The position numbers were made by a program, and so were the translations under genes. The notes under the pieces are model-generated. The model made no database searches. It had not been told where the DNA came from and was given only the letters and a program-made list of their open reading frames with translations. Below are positions 52,795 through 60,313 of a stretch of 64,000 bases of DNA, piece after piece. The stretch spans positions 1-64,000 of the forward strand of contig JAVBPT010000005.1 of the NCBI GenBank assembly GCA_031549455.1, in the 5' to 3' direction. Source of the stretch: JAVBPT01 sp031549455 (GTDB taxonomy: Bacteria; Bacillota; Clostridia; Lachnospirales; JAKSVV01). The stretch's first letter is position 1; every line of letters begins with the position of its first letter.

Positions 52795-54135
52795 ATGGAT
52801 AAAGTAGAAACCACCTATAAGCGACTATATTGGGACAACGGAAGTACCATGTATGAGGGAGGAATTCGAGACGGCAGGCCAAACGGCTATGGTAGAATGT
52901 ATGATAAAGAAAGCAAGATAAGATACAAAGGCGACTTTACAGATGGAATCGTGAGCGGGAAAGGCAAACTGTATTACGATAATGGTAAGATTGAATACGA
53001 GGGAACATTCTTAAATACAAAAAAGCATGGCTTTGGTAAGGAGTATGACCGAAATGGAATACTCAAATATATGGGTGAGTTTAAAACAGATTCCAAAGAC
53101 GGGTACGGAAAATTGTTTAATAATACGGGAGAAATTATTTACGAAGGGTATTTCAAAAAAAACAGTATTGATAATATGAACGTGGAGATAGGGGAAGATA
53201 TGGGAACATTGGTGCTTGATAAAAAAGAAAATGAAGAAAAACGAAGTGAGCGAGTTAAAATTGAGCCGGAAATTAAAATCGAAACAAAACAAGCGGACAT
53301 CATGAGTAAAATCAGTAGAAAAAGAGAAGAAGTGAAATATGACAAGTATGTCCAGACTGGAAAAGGGAGCAGCGCTTATTACCCCAAAGAGAAAATAATT
53401 GAAACAGATTATAGCAGGGGAAAGGTATTCCGAAAAAATGGAACTCTTGAGTATGAGGGAGAGCTGACTGACCGAAAGATGCATGGCCTTGGAAAAACAT
53501 TTTATGAAAATGGGAAAATACAATATGAAGGAAGTTTTATGTATGGCATGATAGAGGGAAATGGGACCCTATATGATGTAGAAGGGAACGTGAAATATAA
53601 AGGAAGCTTCTTTGAAAACAAGATAGAAGGAAGCGGAAAAATTTATTTTAAAGAAGGAAGCATAAAGTACGATGGAGAGCTTGCAGATGGCCTTCCAAAC
53701 GGAAAAGGTAAAAAATATAATTCAAAGGGCGTGCTGAAGTGTGAAGGCCGATTTGAAGATGGACTACTAGAGGGAGAGGGAAAAGAGTATTATGACAATC
53801 GGACCATGAGAATTGATGGCGTATTCTCTAAAGGCCTTGCAAATGGGGAATGTAGATATTATGACAAAGCTGGAAAATTGCGATATGAAGGAAGCCTGGC
53901 AGATGGGAGATTCTGCGGATATGGCAAGATTTATTACGCAGATGGTAAGACCAAATATGAGGGTGAGTTTAAAGATGGTATCTACAGCGGGCGAGGCAAA
54001 TTGTATTATCCGGACGCACAAATCAAATATGAGGGTACATTTAACTACGGTGTACCAGATGGAAAAGGGAAGTTATACGATAAAAAGAGCATTTTACGAT
54101 ATGAAGGTGAATTTAAAGATGGAATTCCAGTATAG
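52795..54135 (+). CDS. MORN-repeat protein
   Basis: A 446-residue protein starting at ATG 52795 after GGAGG. It consists of about 15 MORN repeats of 23 residues (pattern YEGEFKDG...G.GK.Y...G...) in two blocks, roughly residues 15-125 and 205-446. A charged linker rich in E, K, S and R lies between. No signal peptide or membrane helix. MORN repeats form extended beta sheets that act as scaffolds or bind lipids. It may have a structural or morphogenetic role; no partner is evident, though the transglutaminase-like gene lies just upstream. Confidence 0.92.
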   Translation: MDKVETTYKRLYWDNGSTMYEGGIRDGRPNGYGRMYDKESKIRYKGDFTDGIVSGKGKLYYDNGKIEYEGTFLNTKKHGFGKEYDRNGILKYMGEFKTDSKDGYGKLFNNTGEIIYEGYFKKNSIDNMNVEIGEDMGTLVLDKKENEEKRSERVKIEPEIKIETKQADIMSKISRKREEVKYDKYVQTGKGSSAYYPKEKIIETDYSRGKVFRKNGTLEYEGELTDRKMHGLGKTFYENGKIQYEGSFMYGMIEGNGTLYDVEGNVKYKGSFFENKIEGSGKIYFKEGSIKYDGELADGLPNGKGKKYNSKGVLKCEGRFEDGLLEGEGKEYYDNRTMRIDGVFSKGLANGECRYYDKAGKLRYEGSLADGRFCGYGKIYYADGKTKYEGEFKDGIYSGRGKLYYPDAQIKYEGTFNYGVPDGKGKLYDKKSILRYEGEFKDGIPV

Positions 54136-54166
54136 GAATTCTTTTTTCATGAATTCTTAAAAAACG

Positions 54167-54195
54167 TGTACAAATTGGAGATTTGCATGTATAAT
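54167..54195 (+). promoter_or_regulatory. Probable promoter of rsmD
   Basis: TGTACA (54167-54172), 17 bases, TATAAT (54190-54195). Confidence 0.65.
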
Positions 54196-54214
54196 AGTAG
54201 AAAAAGGAAAAAGG

Positions 54215-54760
54215 ATGAGAGTCATTAGTGGAAAAAAGAGAGGGGCTAAGTTGGCATCGGTTGAAAGCGAGGACACAAGGCCAACGCTGGATCGGACGAA
54301 AGAAACCATGTTTAATCTGATTCCCGCCCCCTTCTATGATAAGGTCGTGCTTGACTTGTTCAGCGGTTCAGGAGCGCTAGGGATTGAGGCGCTTAGCAGG
54401 GGGGCAGGCGAGTGTCACTTTGTGGATTCCTCTACGGAATGCACAAAAATGATACATAAAAACCTGGAACACACAGGGCTAAATGAGCTAGGGGAGATTC
54501 ATACAATGGATGTACAAAAATCCATAGAATGGTTTACAAATCGTAAAATATTTGATATTATATTTCTAGACCCACCGTATAATATGGGTTTTATAAATAG
54601 TACTTTAAACAGCATAATCAAAGCGGGTATTTTGAATCAGAATGGGCTTGTTGTGCTTGAAGCAGGGAATAAAGAAGAGATCAGACAAGAGGAGTTAAGG
54701 CTTCTAAAAAGCAGAAGATTTAAAATATCAACACTATATTTATATACATTATATAAGTAG
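54215..54760 (+). CDS. rsmD: 16S rRNA (guanine-966-N2)-methyltransferase RsmD
   Basis: A 181-residue protein with MRVISGKKRGAKL at the start, TRPTLDRTKETMFN, the SAM-binding motif VLDLFSGSGALGIEALSRGA and the catalytic DPPYN (in FLDPPYNMGF). It methylates G966 of 16S rRNA. In many Bacillota coaD follows, but here a coiled-coil gene follows and ylbJ converges. Confidence 0.95.
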   Translation: MRVISGKKRGAKLASVESEDTRPTLDRTKETMFNLIPAPFYDKVVLDLFSGSGALGIEALSRGAGECHFVDSSTECTKMIHKNLEHTGLNELGEIHTMDVQKSIEWFTNRKIFDIIFLDPPYNMGFINSTLNSIIKAGILNQNGLVVLEAGNKEEIRQEELRLLKSRRFKISTLYLYTLYK

Positions 54761-54783
54761 CAAGTATAATAATGGAGGTTATT

Positions 54784-55308
54784 ATGGAAAACATTATGGA
54801 GCTGTTTGGTAGGTTGGAAGATACAGTTGACGATGCCACAAAAGTGCCTTTTACTGAAAATGTGATGGTGAACGGAAAAGAGCTGCTCGATTTGATTATG
54901 GATATTAAGCTTAAGTTTCCAGATGCGATTAAACACGCAGAATGGGTTATTCAGGAAAGAAATAAAATTTTGATGGATGCCAGAAAAGAAGCAGAAGGCA
55001 AGCTAAAAGAATCCGAACGTTATGCCAACAGACTAGTTGATGAAAATGAGGTGACAAGAAGGGCATATGAACAAGCAGAGAAGATTGTAGAAAGCGCCAA
55101 GCAAGCAGAACGTGAAATGAAACTAGGAGCACTTGAATACGCGGATAGCATTCTTGTAAAGGTCGAAGAGGGGTTAAAACAAACAATGGAACGTTTTCAC
55201 GAACAATTTCTTTCGATTGAGGAGACCTATTCTGTCTTTTTACAACAAATTTCAAAAAACAGACAAGAATTAAGAGGAATCAATCGCAATAATATTGATG
55301 ATCTTTAA
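54784..55308 (+). CDS. Coiled-coil ATP-synthase-B/DivIVA-like cytoplasmic protein
   Basis: A 174-residue protein starting at ATG 54784 with GGAGG upstream; an in-frame ATG four codons earlier lies on the ribosome site. A central helix of about 90 residues (WVIQERNKILMDARKEAEGKLKESERYANRL) shows heptad-like charge patterns. Database relatives are commonly called V-type ATPase subunit H or SepIVA-like. No membrane span. Function unknown; a division or envelope-linked role is only a guess. It ends tail to tail with ylbJ. Confidence 0.82.
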   Translation: MENIMELFGRLEDTVDDATKVPFTENVMVNGKELLDLIMDIKLKFPDAIKHAEWVIQERNKILMDARKEAEGKLKESERYANRLVDENEVTRRAYEQAEKIVESAKQAEREMKLGALEYADSILVKVEEGLKQTMERFHEQFLSIEETYSVFLQQISKNRQELRGINRNNIDDL

Positions 55309-56294
55309 AAAAAACAGTGGTATAGGAAAAAGGTAAAAAGGACACTCAGGACACCCTGAACAAATTTGTACTTTAAATACTGGCCAAATTTGATATTCGA
55401 ATGCAAAATAATGTTGTGGGTTTGCATGTGTACACAAAAACCTCCAAAGCTGATTAGAAAAGAGGCGGAAAGAATTTTATAAAGCAGATCCATCTGTAAA
55501 ATAGATAACAAATATAGACCATTTGTGATCTCAATGATTCCAAAAATCATGTTTGAAAAGTAGGTCGCAGGAATTACAACGGGGCACAGCTTTGATACAA
55601 ACAGATATAAAATGTCTTGGATGTGGTAGATGCCAAACACCTTAATGAGGATACAGAAAAAAACCACCACGCCACCGATGTTGATGATGGTCTCCACCGC
55701 ACTCATAATGCTGTCGTTTAGAATGACGGAGATGTTGGACTTGGGCAGAAAGCCAAATGGGCTCTCGGCATATCTCTTTTTCCGGTTCTGAAAAGATTGA
55801 TAAAGCGCAATGGATATTGCCGCAAACATTTGAGATACTATTAGTAATGTTCCGATTTTAAGGTCACCAAACATGTTAATCGCAATTGCGCCGATGATGA
55901 ACATTGGGCCACAATTATTGGAATAAGTGATTAATATATTGGCCTCATCTTCTGTAATCTCCCCGTTTGAAAGCATGGTATACACGGTCTTTGCTCCAAG
56001 CGGATAGCCCGTTAAAAGTCCTAGGGCAAAGCAAATTGAGCCGTGAATAGATACATTTAGGACTCTGGATAAAGGTTTTAGAACAAAAGAAAACAAATGA
56101 ACCAGATTGGTTTCGATAATGATATTAATGATAATGATAAAGGCAAAAAGAGAGGGAAGAATATTGTTATACCAAAGTAGAAGACCCGTCTTGGTTGCCA
56201 GAAAGATATCCGTTGGATAAGCAAAAAGAGTATATAAAAATAATATACATAATATGTAGAAGATAAAATAACAAATATATTTTATGATTCTCAT
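55305..56294 (-). CDS. ylbJ: Sporulation integral membrane protein YlbJ
   Basis: A 329-residue polytopic protein with nucleoside-recognition (Gate) domains, starting at ATG 56294. Characteristic segments are NILPSLFAFIIIINIII, CFALGLLTGYPLGAKTVYTML, ITYSNNCGPMFIIGAIAINMF and the later VVFFCILIKVFGIY. In Bacillus YlbJ is needed for spore cortex formation. Together with the Spo0E-like gene this supports a spore-forming host. It converges on the coiled-coil gene, with the reading frames overlapping by 4 bases. Confidence 0.9.
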   Translation of the reverse strand: MRIIKYICYFIFYILCILFLYTLFAYPTDIFLATKTGLLLWYNNILPSLFAFIIIINIIIETNLVHLFSFVLKPLSRVLNVSIHGSICFALGLLTGYPLGAKTVYTMLSNGEITEDEANILITYSNNCGPMFIIGAIAINMFGDLKIGTLLIVSQMFAAISIALYQSFQNRKKRYAESPFGFLPKSNISVILNDSIMSAVETIINIGGVVVFFCILIKVFGIYHIQDILYLFVSKLCPVVIPATYFSNMIFGIIEITNGLYLLSILQMDLLYKILSASFLISFGGFCVHMQTHNIILHSNIKFGQYLKYKFVQGVLSVLFTFFLYHCFF

Positions 56295-56364
56295 ATAAAC
56301 CACTTGAACGTACTACTTGTGTATTATATTAATATAAATTTTATTATATGTGTGGAGGGTAAAA

Positions 56365-56652
56365 ATGGACAAAAATGAAAGAATAATGATTTTACAAATG
56401 CTCAGCGAAGGAAAGATCAACGTGGACGAAAGTGTGCGACTTCTGGATGCACTTAAACCAGACTATCTCAATGAAGGAGTAGAAAAGGTAAGACAGGTTT
56501 GCGATGCAACCGGTAAAAAAATCGAACCAGCTGTGAACGAAATTAAGAAAGTATATAAAAAAGCGGAACCCAAAATAAAAGAAGCGGCAGAAAAAACAAC
56601 CAAAGCGGTTAAAAAAGCCGCCAATGATATTCAAAAAAAGATAAAAAAATAG
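56365..56652 (+). CDS. Small SHOCT-like/YvlB N-terminal-type protein
   Basis: A 95-residue protein starting at ATG 56365 with GGAGGG upstream. Residues 1-30 (NERIMILQMLSEGKINVDESVRLLDAL) match the short helix-turn found at the start of YvlB/DUF2089-like proteins. The rest is a repetitive lysine- and alanine-rich helix ending KKIKK that could bind membranes or nucleic acid. It lies just upstream of the SLH gene. Confidence 0.75.
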   Translation: MDKNERIMILQMLSEGKINVDESVRLLDALKPDYLNEGVEKVRQVCDATGKKIEPAVNEIKKVYKKAEPKIKEAAEKTTKAVKKAANDIQKKIKK

Positions 56653-56677
56653 GAAGTGTGGGATGGAAGAGGTAAAA

Positions 56678-57277
56678 ATGAGTGTTGGAAATCTGTTTAA
56701 ATATATTACAATCACGGTTTTGGTTGTCATGATTTCAGTTGCCATCGCCACAAACTATATTTCCTCAATGGCAGCAAGTAGTAAAGAGGACTATGCGGCA
56801 AAGCAACTAAAAGAGGTTGATATTTTAAGAGGAGACGAGAACGGAAATCTTCTTCTTGACGCGCATATCACGCGTGCTGAGATGGCAACGTTGATTCTTA
56901 GAATTATGATGTACGAGGATGAACCCGTTGCAGATGCAGGTTTATCCAAGCATACAGATATAAAAGGACATTGGGCAGAAAGCAATATCAAAAAAGTGAT
57001 CAATCTAAAATATATGAAGGGGAAGTCGGATGCTATTTTTGGTCCGAATGATCAACTCACCTATGGCGAGATCGTGACCCTCATTATTAGACTCATGGGA
57101 GCGGAGAACGCCTCAATGGTCAACTGGCCAGTGGATTATGTAAATAAAGCAAAAGAGCTTAAGATAATAAAAGACGAAACCGTTTGGGAAGAGGTAAAAT
57201 ACAACAATAGCGTTACCAGAGGAATGGTTGCGCTGATGTTATGGGATACGATTACAGCGAATACGAATGTTAGGTAG
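56678..57277 (+). CDS. S-layer homology (SLH) domain protein
   Basis: A 199-residue exported protein starting at ATG 56678 with AGAGGT upstream. An N-terminal signal or anchor (LFKYITITVLVVMISVAIATNYI) is followed by one clear SLH motif (FGPNDQLTYGEIVTLIIRLMGAE, preceded by DIKGHWAESNIKKVINLKYMKG) and two weaker ones (LDAHITRAEMATLILRIM and the C-terminal VTRGMVALMLWD). SLH units bind cell-wall polysaccharide. thyX follows after 8 bases. Confidence 0.9.
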   Translation: MSVGNLFKYITITVLVVMISVAIATNYISSMAASSKEDYAAKQLKEVDILRGDENGNLLLDAHITRAEMATLILRIMMYEDEPVADAGLSKHTDIKGHWAESNIKKVINLKYMKGKSDAIFGPNDQLTYGEIVTLIIRLMGAENASMVNWPVDYVNKAKELKIIKDETVWEEVKYNNSVTRGMVALMLWDTITANTNVR

Positions 57278-57285
57278 GTGTATAA

Positions 57286-58707
57286 ATGGAAGTGAAGCTA
57301 TTGTCCTGTACAAACCATGCAAGTAAAATTGTGGCCACCGCAGCCAAAATAGCGGTGACACCGGGAAAAGCAATTGAAATTTTTGATTCAATAAAAGAGG
57401 ATAAAAAAGCAGATGAGGTGGTAGAGCGGGTTCTGGGATATGGACATATGTCGATCTCGGAACATGTCTCTTTTAACTTTGGCATTCAAGATGTGTCCCT
57501 CGTTGTAGAGACTTTTTTAATCAGCCACCGACTTGCTTCTTACACCATTCGCTCGGGAAGATATACCAGCTTTGATGACGACAATCTTTTTGTACCGGAG
57601 TTTCGATTTAATAGTTATGTGGATGATGATACGAAGGTAAAAGCCAAGGAGCTCTATAAAGATTTTGCAAAGCACGCATTTTCTGAGTACAACTATTTTT
57701 TAGAAAAAGGAATTAAACCTGAGGATGCACGATTCTGTTTACCTTATGGCGTGAAAACCAATATCTATTTTACCGTGAATGCAAGAGAACTTATTCATGT
57801 AATCAGTGCTGCTTTACACGGAAGGGGAAAGCGTAACGCGGAAATTGTGAAGCTGGGAGAAAGATTGCTTAAGCTTGGAAAAGAGGTACTACCAACTGTC
57901 TTTAAGGACGTTGAACGGTATGAGCTTGGACAAGAAGAAAAGGTAGACAGATTAAACGAGATCTTTACAAGACATGAGATGCAGGACGTTGAAAGGCAAA
58001 CACGAGCAATCGTCGAGTTGATTGATTACGAAGAAGATGCGGAAAGAAAGGTGGGCGTTCTTGCGCTAATTAATCAGTTTAACTGTGACACAGCATATGC
58101 TCAAATGAGAGCTAATGATACCGATATATTGAAAGAAATATTAGAGATTGTGTGCAACGATAAAAGGAAAAGAGAACTTGAACAAATTAGTTATACCTTT
58201 AGAATGAACAATCTTACTTTACCGATTTTAAAACATATTATGAGACACCGAATGCAATCGATTCTAATTCCATCTTTTGTGCAAGTGGGGAAGAGCAAAA
58301 CCTATTCCACGCCACCGTCTATGGAAGAGAATGACCAGAGTGAAGAAATTATAGAAAGATATAAAAAAGTACACGAAATGGGGAGAGAACTCTATGAAAA
58401 ACTGGAAGCAATGGATGTCCGAAAAGAGGATCTAGCCTATACATATTTAATGGGAGATGAAGTGTGTGATGTGGTCACAACCATGAATGCAAGAGAACTT
58501 TATCATTTTCTATCGCTTAGAACCTGTACCAGGGCACAATGGGCAATTCGAGACATCGCGCTTTCGATGCTCAAAAAACTAAAGGAAGTGGCACCTTATA
58601 TCTTCTCACTTGCAGGACCAAATTGCTATTCAAAAGGAAAATGTACTGAGGGAAAAATGTCATGTAAACAGATGGACGAGGTTGCAAAACAAATTAAGGA
58701 ATTATAG
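57286..58707 (+). CDS. thyX: Two-domain flavin-dependent thymidylate synthase ThyX
   Basis: A 473-residue protein, twice the usual ThyX length of about 220-250. The N-terminal half has SHRLASYTIRSGRY (residues 80-93), a variant of the RHRxxSxNExSxRY signature. The C-terminal half has MRHRMQSILIPSFVQ (319-333) and the ThyX ending LRTCTRAQWAIRDIA with PYIFSLAGPNC. It appears to be a fused duplication in which each half keeps part of the motif. It would make dTMP from dUMP with FAD and methylene-tetrahydrofolate (FolD at 37918), feeding tmk. Confidence 0.88.
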   Translation: MEVKLLSCTNHASKIVATAAKIAVTPGKAIEIFDSIKEDKKADEVVERVLGYGHMSISEHVSFNFGIQDVSLVVETFLISHRLASYTIRSGRYTSFDDDNLFVPEFRFNSYVDDDTKVKAKELYKDFAKHAFSEYNYFLEKGIKPEDARFCLPYGVKTNIYFTVNARELIHVISAALHGRGKRNAEIVKLGERLLKLGKEVLPTVFKDVERYELGQEEKVDRLNEIFTRHEMQDVERQTRAIVELIDYEEDAERKVGVLALINQFNCDTAYAQMRANDTDILKEILEIVCNDKRKRELEQISYTFRMNNLTLPILKHIMRHRMQSILIPSFVQVGKSKTYSTPPSMEENDQSEEIIERYKKVHEMGRELYEKLEAMDVRKEDLAYTYLMGDEVCDVVTTMNARELYHFLSLRTCTRAQWAIRDIALSMLKKLKEVAPYIFSLAGPNCYSKGKCTEGKMSCKQMDEVAKQIKEL

Positions 58708-59060
58708 TATAGTAGTATAAAAAACCTGATATAATTGCTTATCTATAGGTTTTACCTGTCCATCCAAATAAATAGGGAAGGCTTATCAAGCGATGAAAAA
58801 AGATTTCCAAAGATAGAATATATAAAAATTATGGGGAGTTTGAGGGAAAAGAGAAAATGTAGCATAAATGATAATTAAAAAAAACATAGCTTTTAAATGT
58901 AAACTAATCTTGCTAAAGGCTTTTCGTATATCATATTTCCCAACTCATAGATAGCATCATCCGAGAATGGTTGTAATATTTAAAACTTATAAAATACTTC
59001 GATCTTTCATTATATACACTTAGATATTATAAACGTTTTTATTTTCAATATTTATTGCAC
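58708..59060. other. Sparse region with a possible gene fragment
   Basis: A weak hairpin AAAACCT/AGGTTTT (58721-58753) may end the thyX transcript. On the minus strand 58893-58979 reads as a stop-bounded, protein-like stretch (LQPFSDDAIYELGNMIYEK, then PLARLVYI and stop) without a start codon. I take it as a decayed gene tail. Nothing else stands out. Confidence 0.35.
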
Positions 59061-59084
59061 AAAAAAGAGGGCTCCCTCTTTTTT
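59061..59084. terminator. Symmetric intrinsic terminator
   Basis: AAAAAAGAGG (59061-59070), loop GCTC, CCTCTTTTTT (59075-59084). The A and T runs make it usable in both directions. It lies downstream of the minus-strand gene at 59242. Confidence 0.8.
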
Positions 59085-59116
59085 GCTTTAGGAGACTCCC
59101 TCTTTAAAATTACTTA

Positions 59117-59222
59117 CTATTTAGGTTCTAGATTATAGTCAATAAAAATAGAGACATTATCGATGCTATCTAAGACTTTTTGTACCCAGATCACCGTTTT
59201 CTTGTTGCTGCGTTGAGTTCAT
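59117..59222 (-). pseudogene. Possible frameshifted short gene
   Basis: On the minus strand ATG 59222 opens a short frame (MNSTQQQENG) that stops quickly. A second frame from GTG 59194 reads VIWVQKVLDSIDNVSIFIDY then NLEPK and stop at 59117. Joined by one frameshift they would make one peptide of about 35 residues. Weak evidence. Confidence 0.25.
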
Positions 59223-59241
59223 ATCTGATGGTAAACTCCTG

Positions 59242-59415
59242 CTATTGGAATTGAACAAAGTGAAGGATTATCCATACTACAATGCATATTGCAGAAATGA
59301 TGAGACAATGACGAAAATCTCTGTCGTAGGGACCCCAGATATTCCAATAGTATAATGCTTTGACAAGAAAGATAAGTCCCGCAACGATCGCTGCCAAGTA
59401 AATAGTAAATAACAT
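59242..59415 (-). CDS. Small two-helix membrane protein (57 residues)
   Basis: ATG 59415 is preceded by GAGGAGGG at good spacing. The product MLFTIYLAAIVAGLIFLVKA... has two hydrophobic helices (LFTIYLAAIVAGLIFLVKAL and CLIISAICIVVWIILHFVQF) joined by a short polar loop WNIWGPYDRDFRH. No family recognised. The tidy ribosome site and hydrophobic pattern argue that it is real. It is too short for many gene callers. Confidence 0.7.
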   Translation of the reverse strand: MLFTIYLAAIVAGLIFLVKALYYWNIWGPYDRDFRHCLIISAICIVVWIILHFVQFQ

Positions 59416-59422
59416 AATAATT

Positions 59423-59915
59423 CCCTCCTCTTATTTTTCAAGGTGTTTTATTTATAGTAAACTATCAAAAGATAGATAAAAAAGGGAAGAAATTCAAAAA
59501 ATGTATTAAAAACTATACATTACCATATATTTTACCATTTTTCAACTTTTTACACGATAAATAGCCTGACTTTTTTCTTGACACAATAAAACCAAGCATA
59601 CATCATTTTTTGTCATTCAAATCGAATTATCATTGTTTTACATTATGGTCGATTATACTAGAAATCAAGCCATTTTAAATTAGATGTTATTTATCCCAAT
59701 TTTCTAAGTTTCAATGCGCGAAAGGAGAATTGTACTGTTTAATAATACGAATAGAATGTAAAAGATAAGAAAATGGGCGTGAGCATAAGAGTAATAGGAT
59801 TCGTATTCAATGGAATAAAAAATTTCTAATGAGGTAAAGCAAGAATATTGCGAACAAAGCAAACATGTTGCAAATTTATCTTTAAAATTGCATCTGGTTT
59901 GACGGATTATCGCGT
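59423..59915. other. AT-rich gap without recognised features
   Basis: About 490 bases with no credible coding frame on either strand. A TTGACA at 59579 has no convincing -10 partner, and an AAAGGAG near 59721 is followed only by a 12-codon frame. Confidence 0.4.
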
Positions 59916-59943
59916 TAAAATATCCTAGACATTGCTAGGATAT
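59916..59943 (-). terminator. Intrinsic terminator of the 59946 gene
   Basis: ATATCCTAG (59920-59928) pairs with CTAGGATAT (59935-59943). On the minus strand it is followed by TTTTAA, and it starts directly after the stop codon. Confidence 0.8.
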
Positions 59944-59945
59944 GA

Positions 59946-60140
59946 TTATCTATAGTATTCCGTGTGCTTCTCATTAATCGCATCAAAATCATTAAATACA
60001 TTTGTTTGATCTTCACCTATCTCAAACATAAATGAGTTCGGTTCAACCTCTTCACTAAAACCAATATTTTCCTTTGAAAATCGATACGCCTTATTGTTTG
60101 GCGGTGTACTGTAACTACTATTTCCTGTAAAAGTTTTCAT
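59946..60140 (-). CDS. Small acidic protein, unknown (64 residues)
   Basis: ATG 60140 lies five bases after GGAGGTG. The product is polar and acidic (KTFTGNSSYSTPPNNKAYRF, then EEVEPNSFMFEIGEDQTNVFND) with no membrane segment. No family recognised. The ribosome site and the terminator immediately after the stop support a real gene. Confidence 0.65.
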   Translation of the reverse strand: MKTFTGNSSYSTPPNNKAYRFSKENIGFSEEVEPNSFMFEIGEDQTNVFNDFDAINEKHTEYYR

Positions 60141-60313
60141 AACAACACCTCCAAATATTCTGCACGTTTGTGCAATTTTAGTATATGCAAAATGTGTTCA
60201 AGTATTCACGATCCACATAGCAATTATTGGCAATAAAATTTTACAAAAAAGTACATACAAAAACAAAAAAATATGTTAAAATTATATTAGATATAGATAT
60301 CGAAAGGAATAGT

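Noticed and set aside
53011..53523. 170-residue frame antisense to MORN repeats
   Set aside because: Phe-rich shadow of the repetitive Lys/Glu codons on the other strand.
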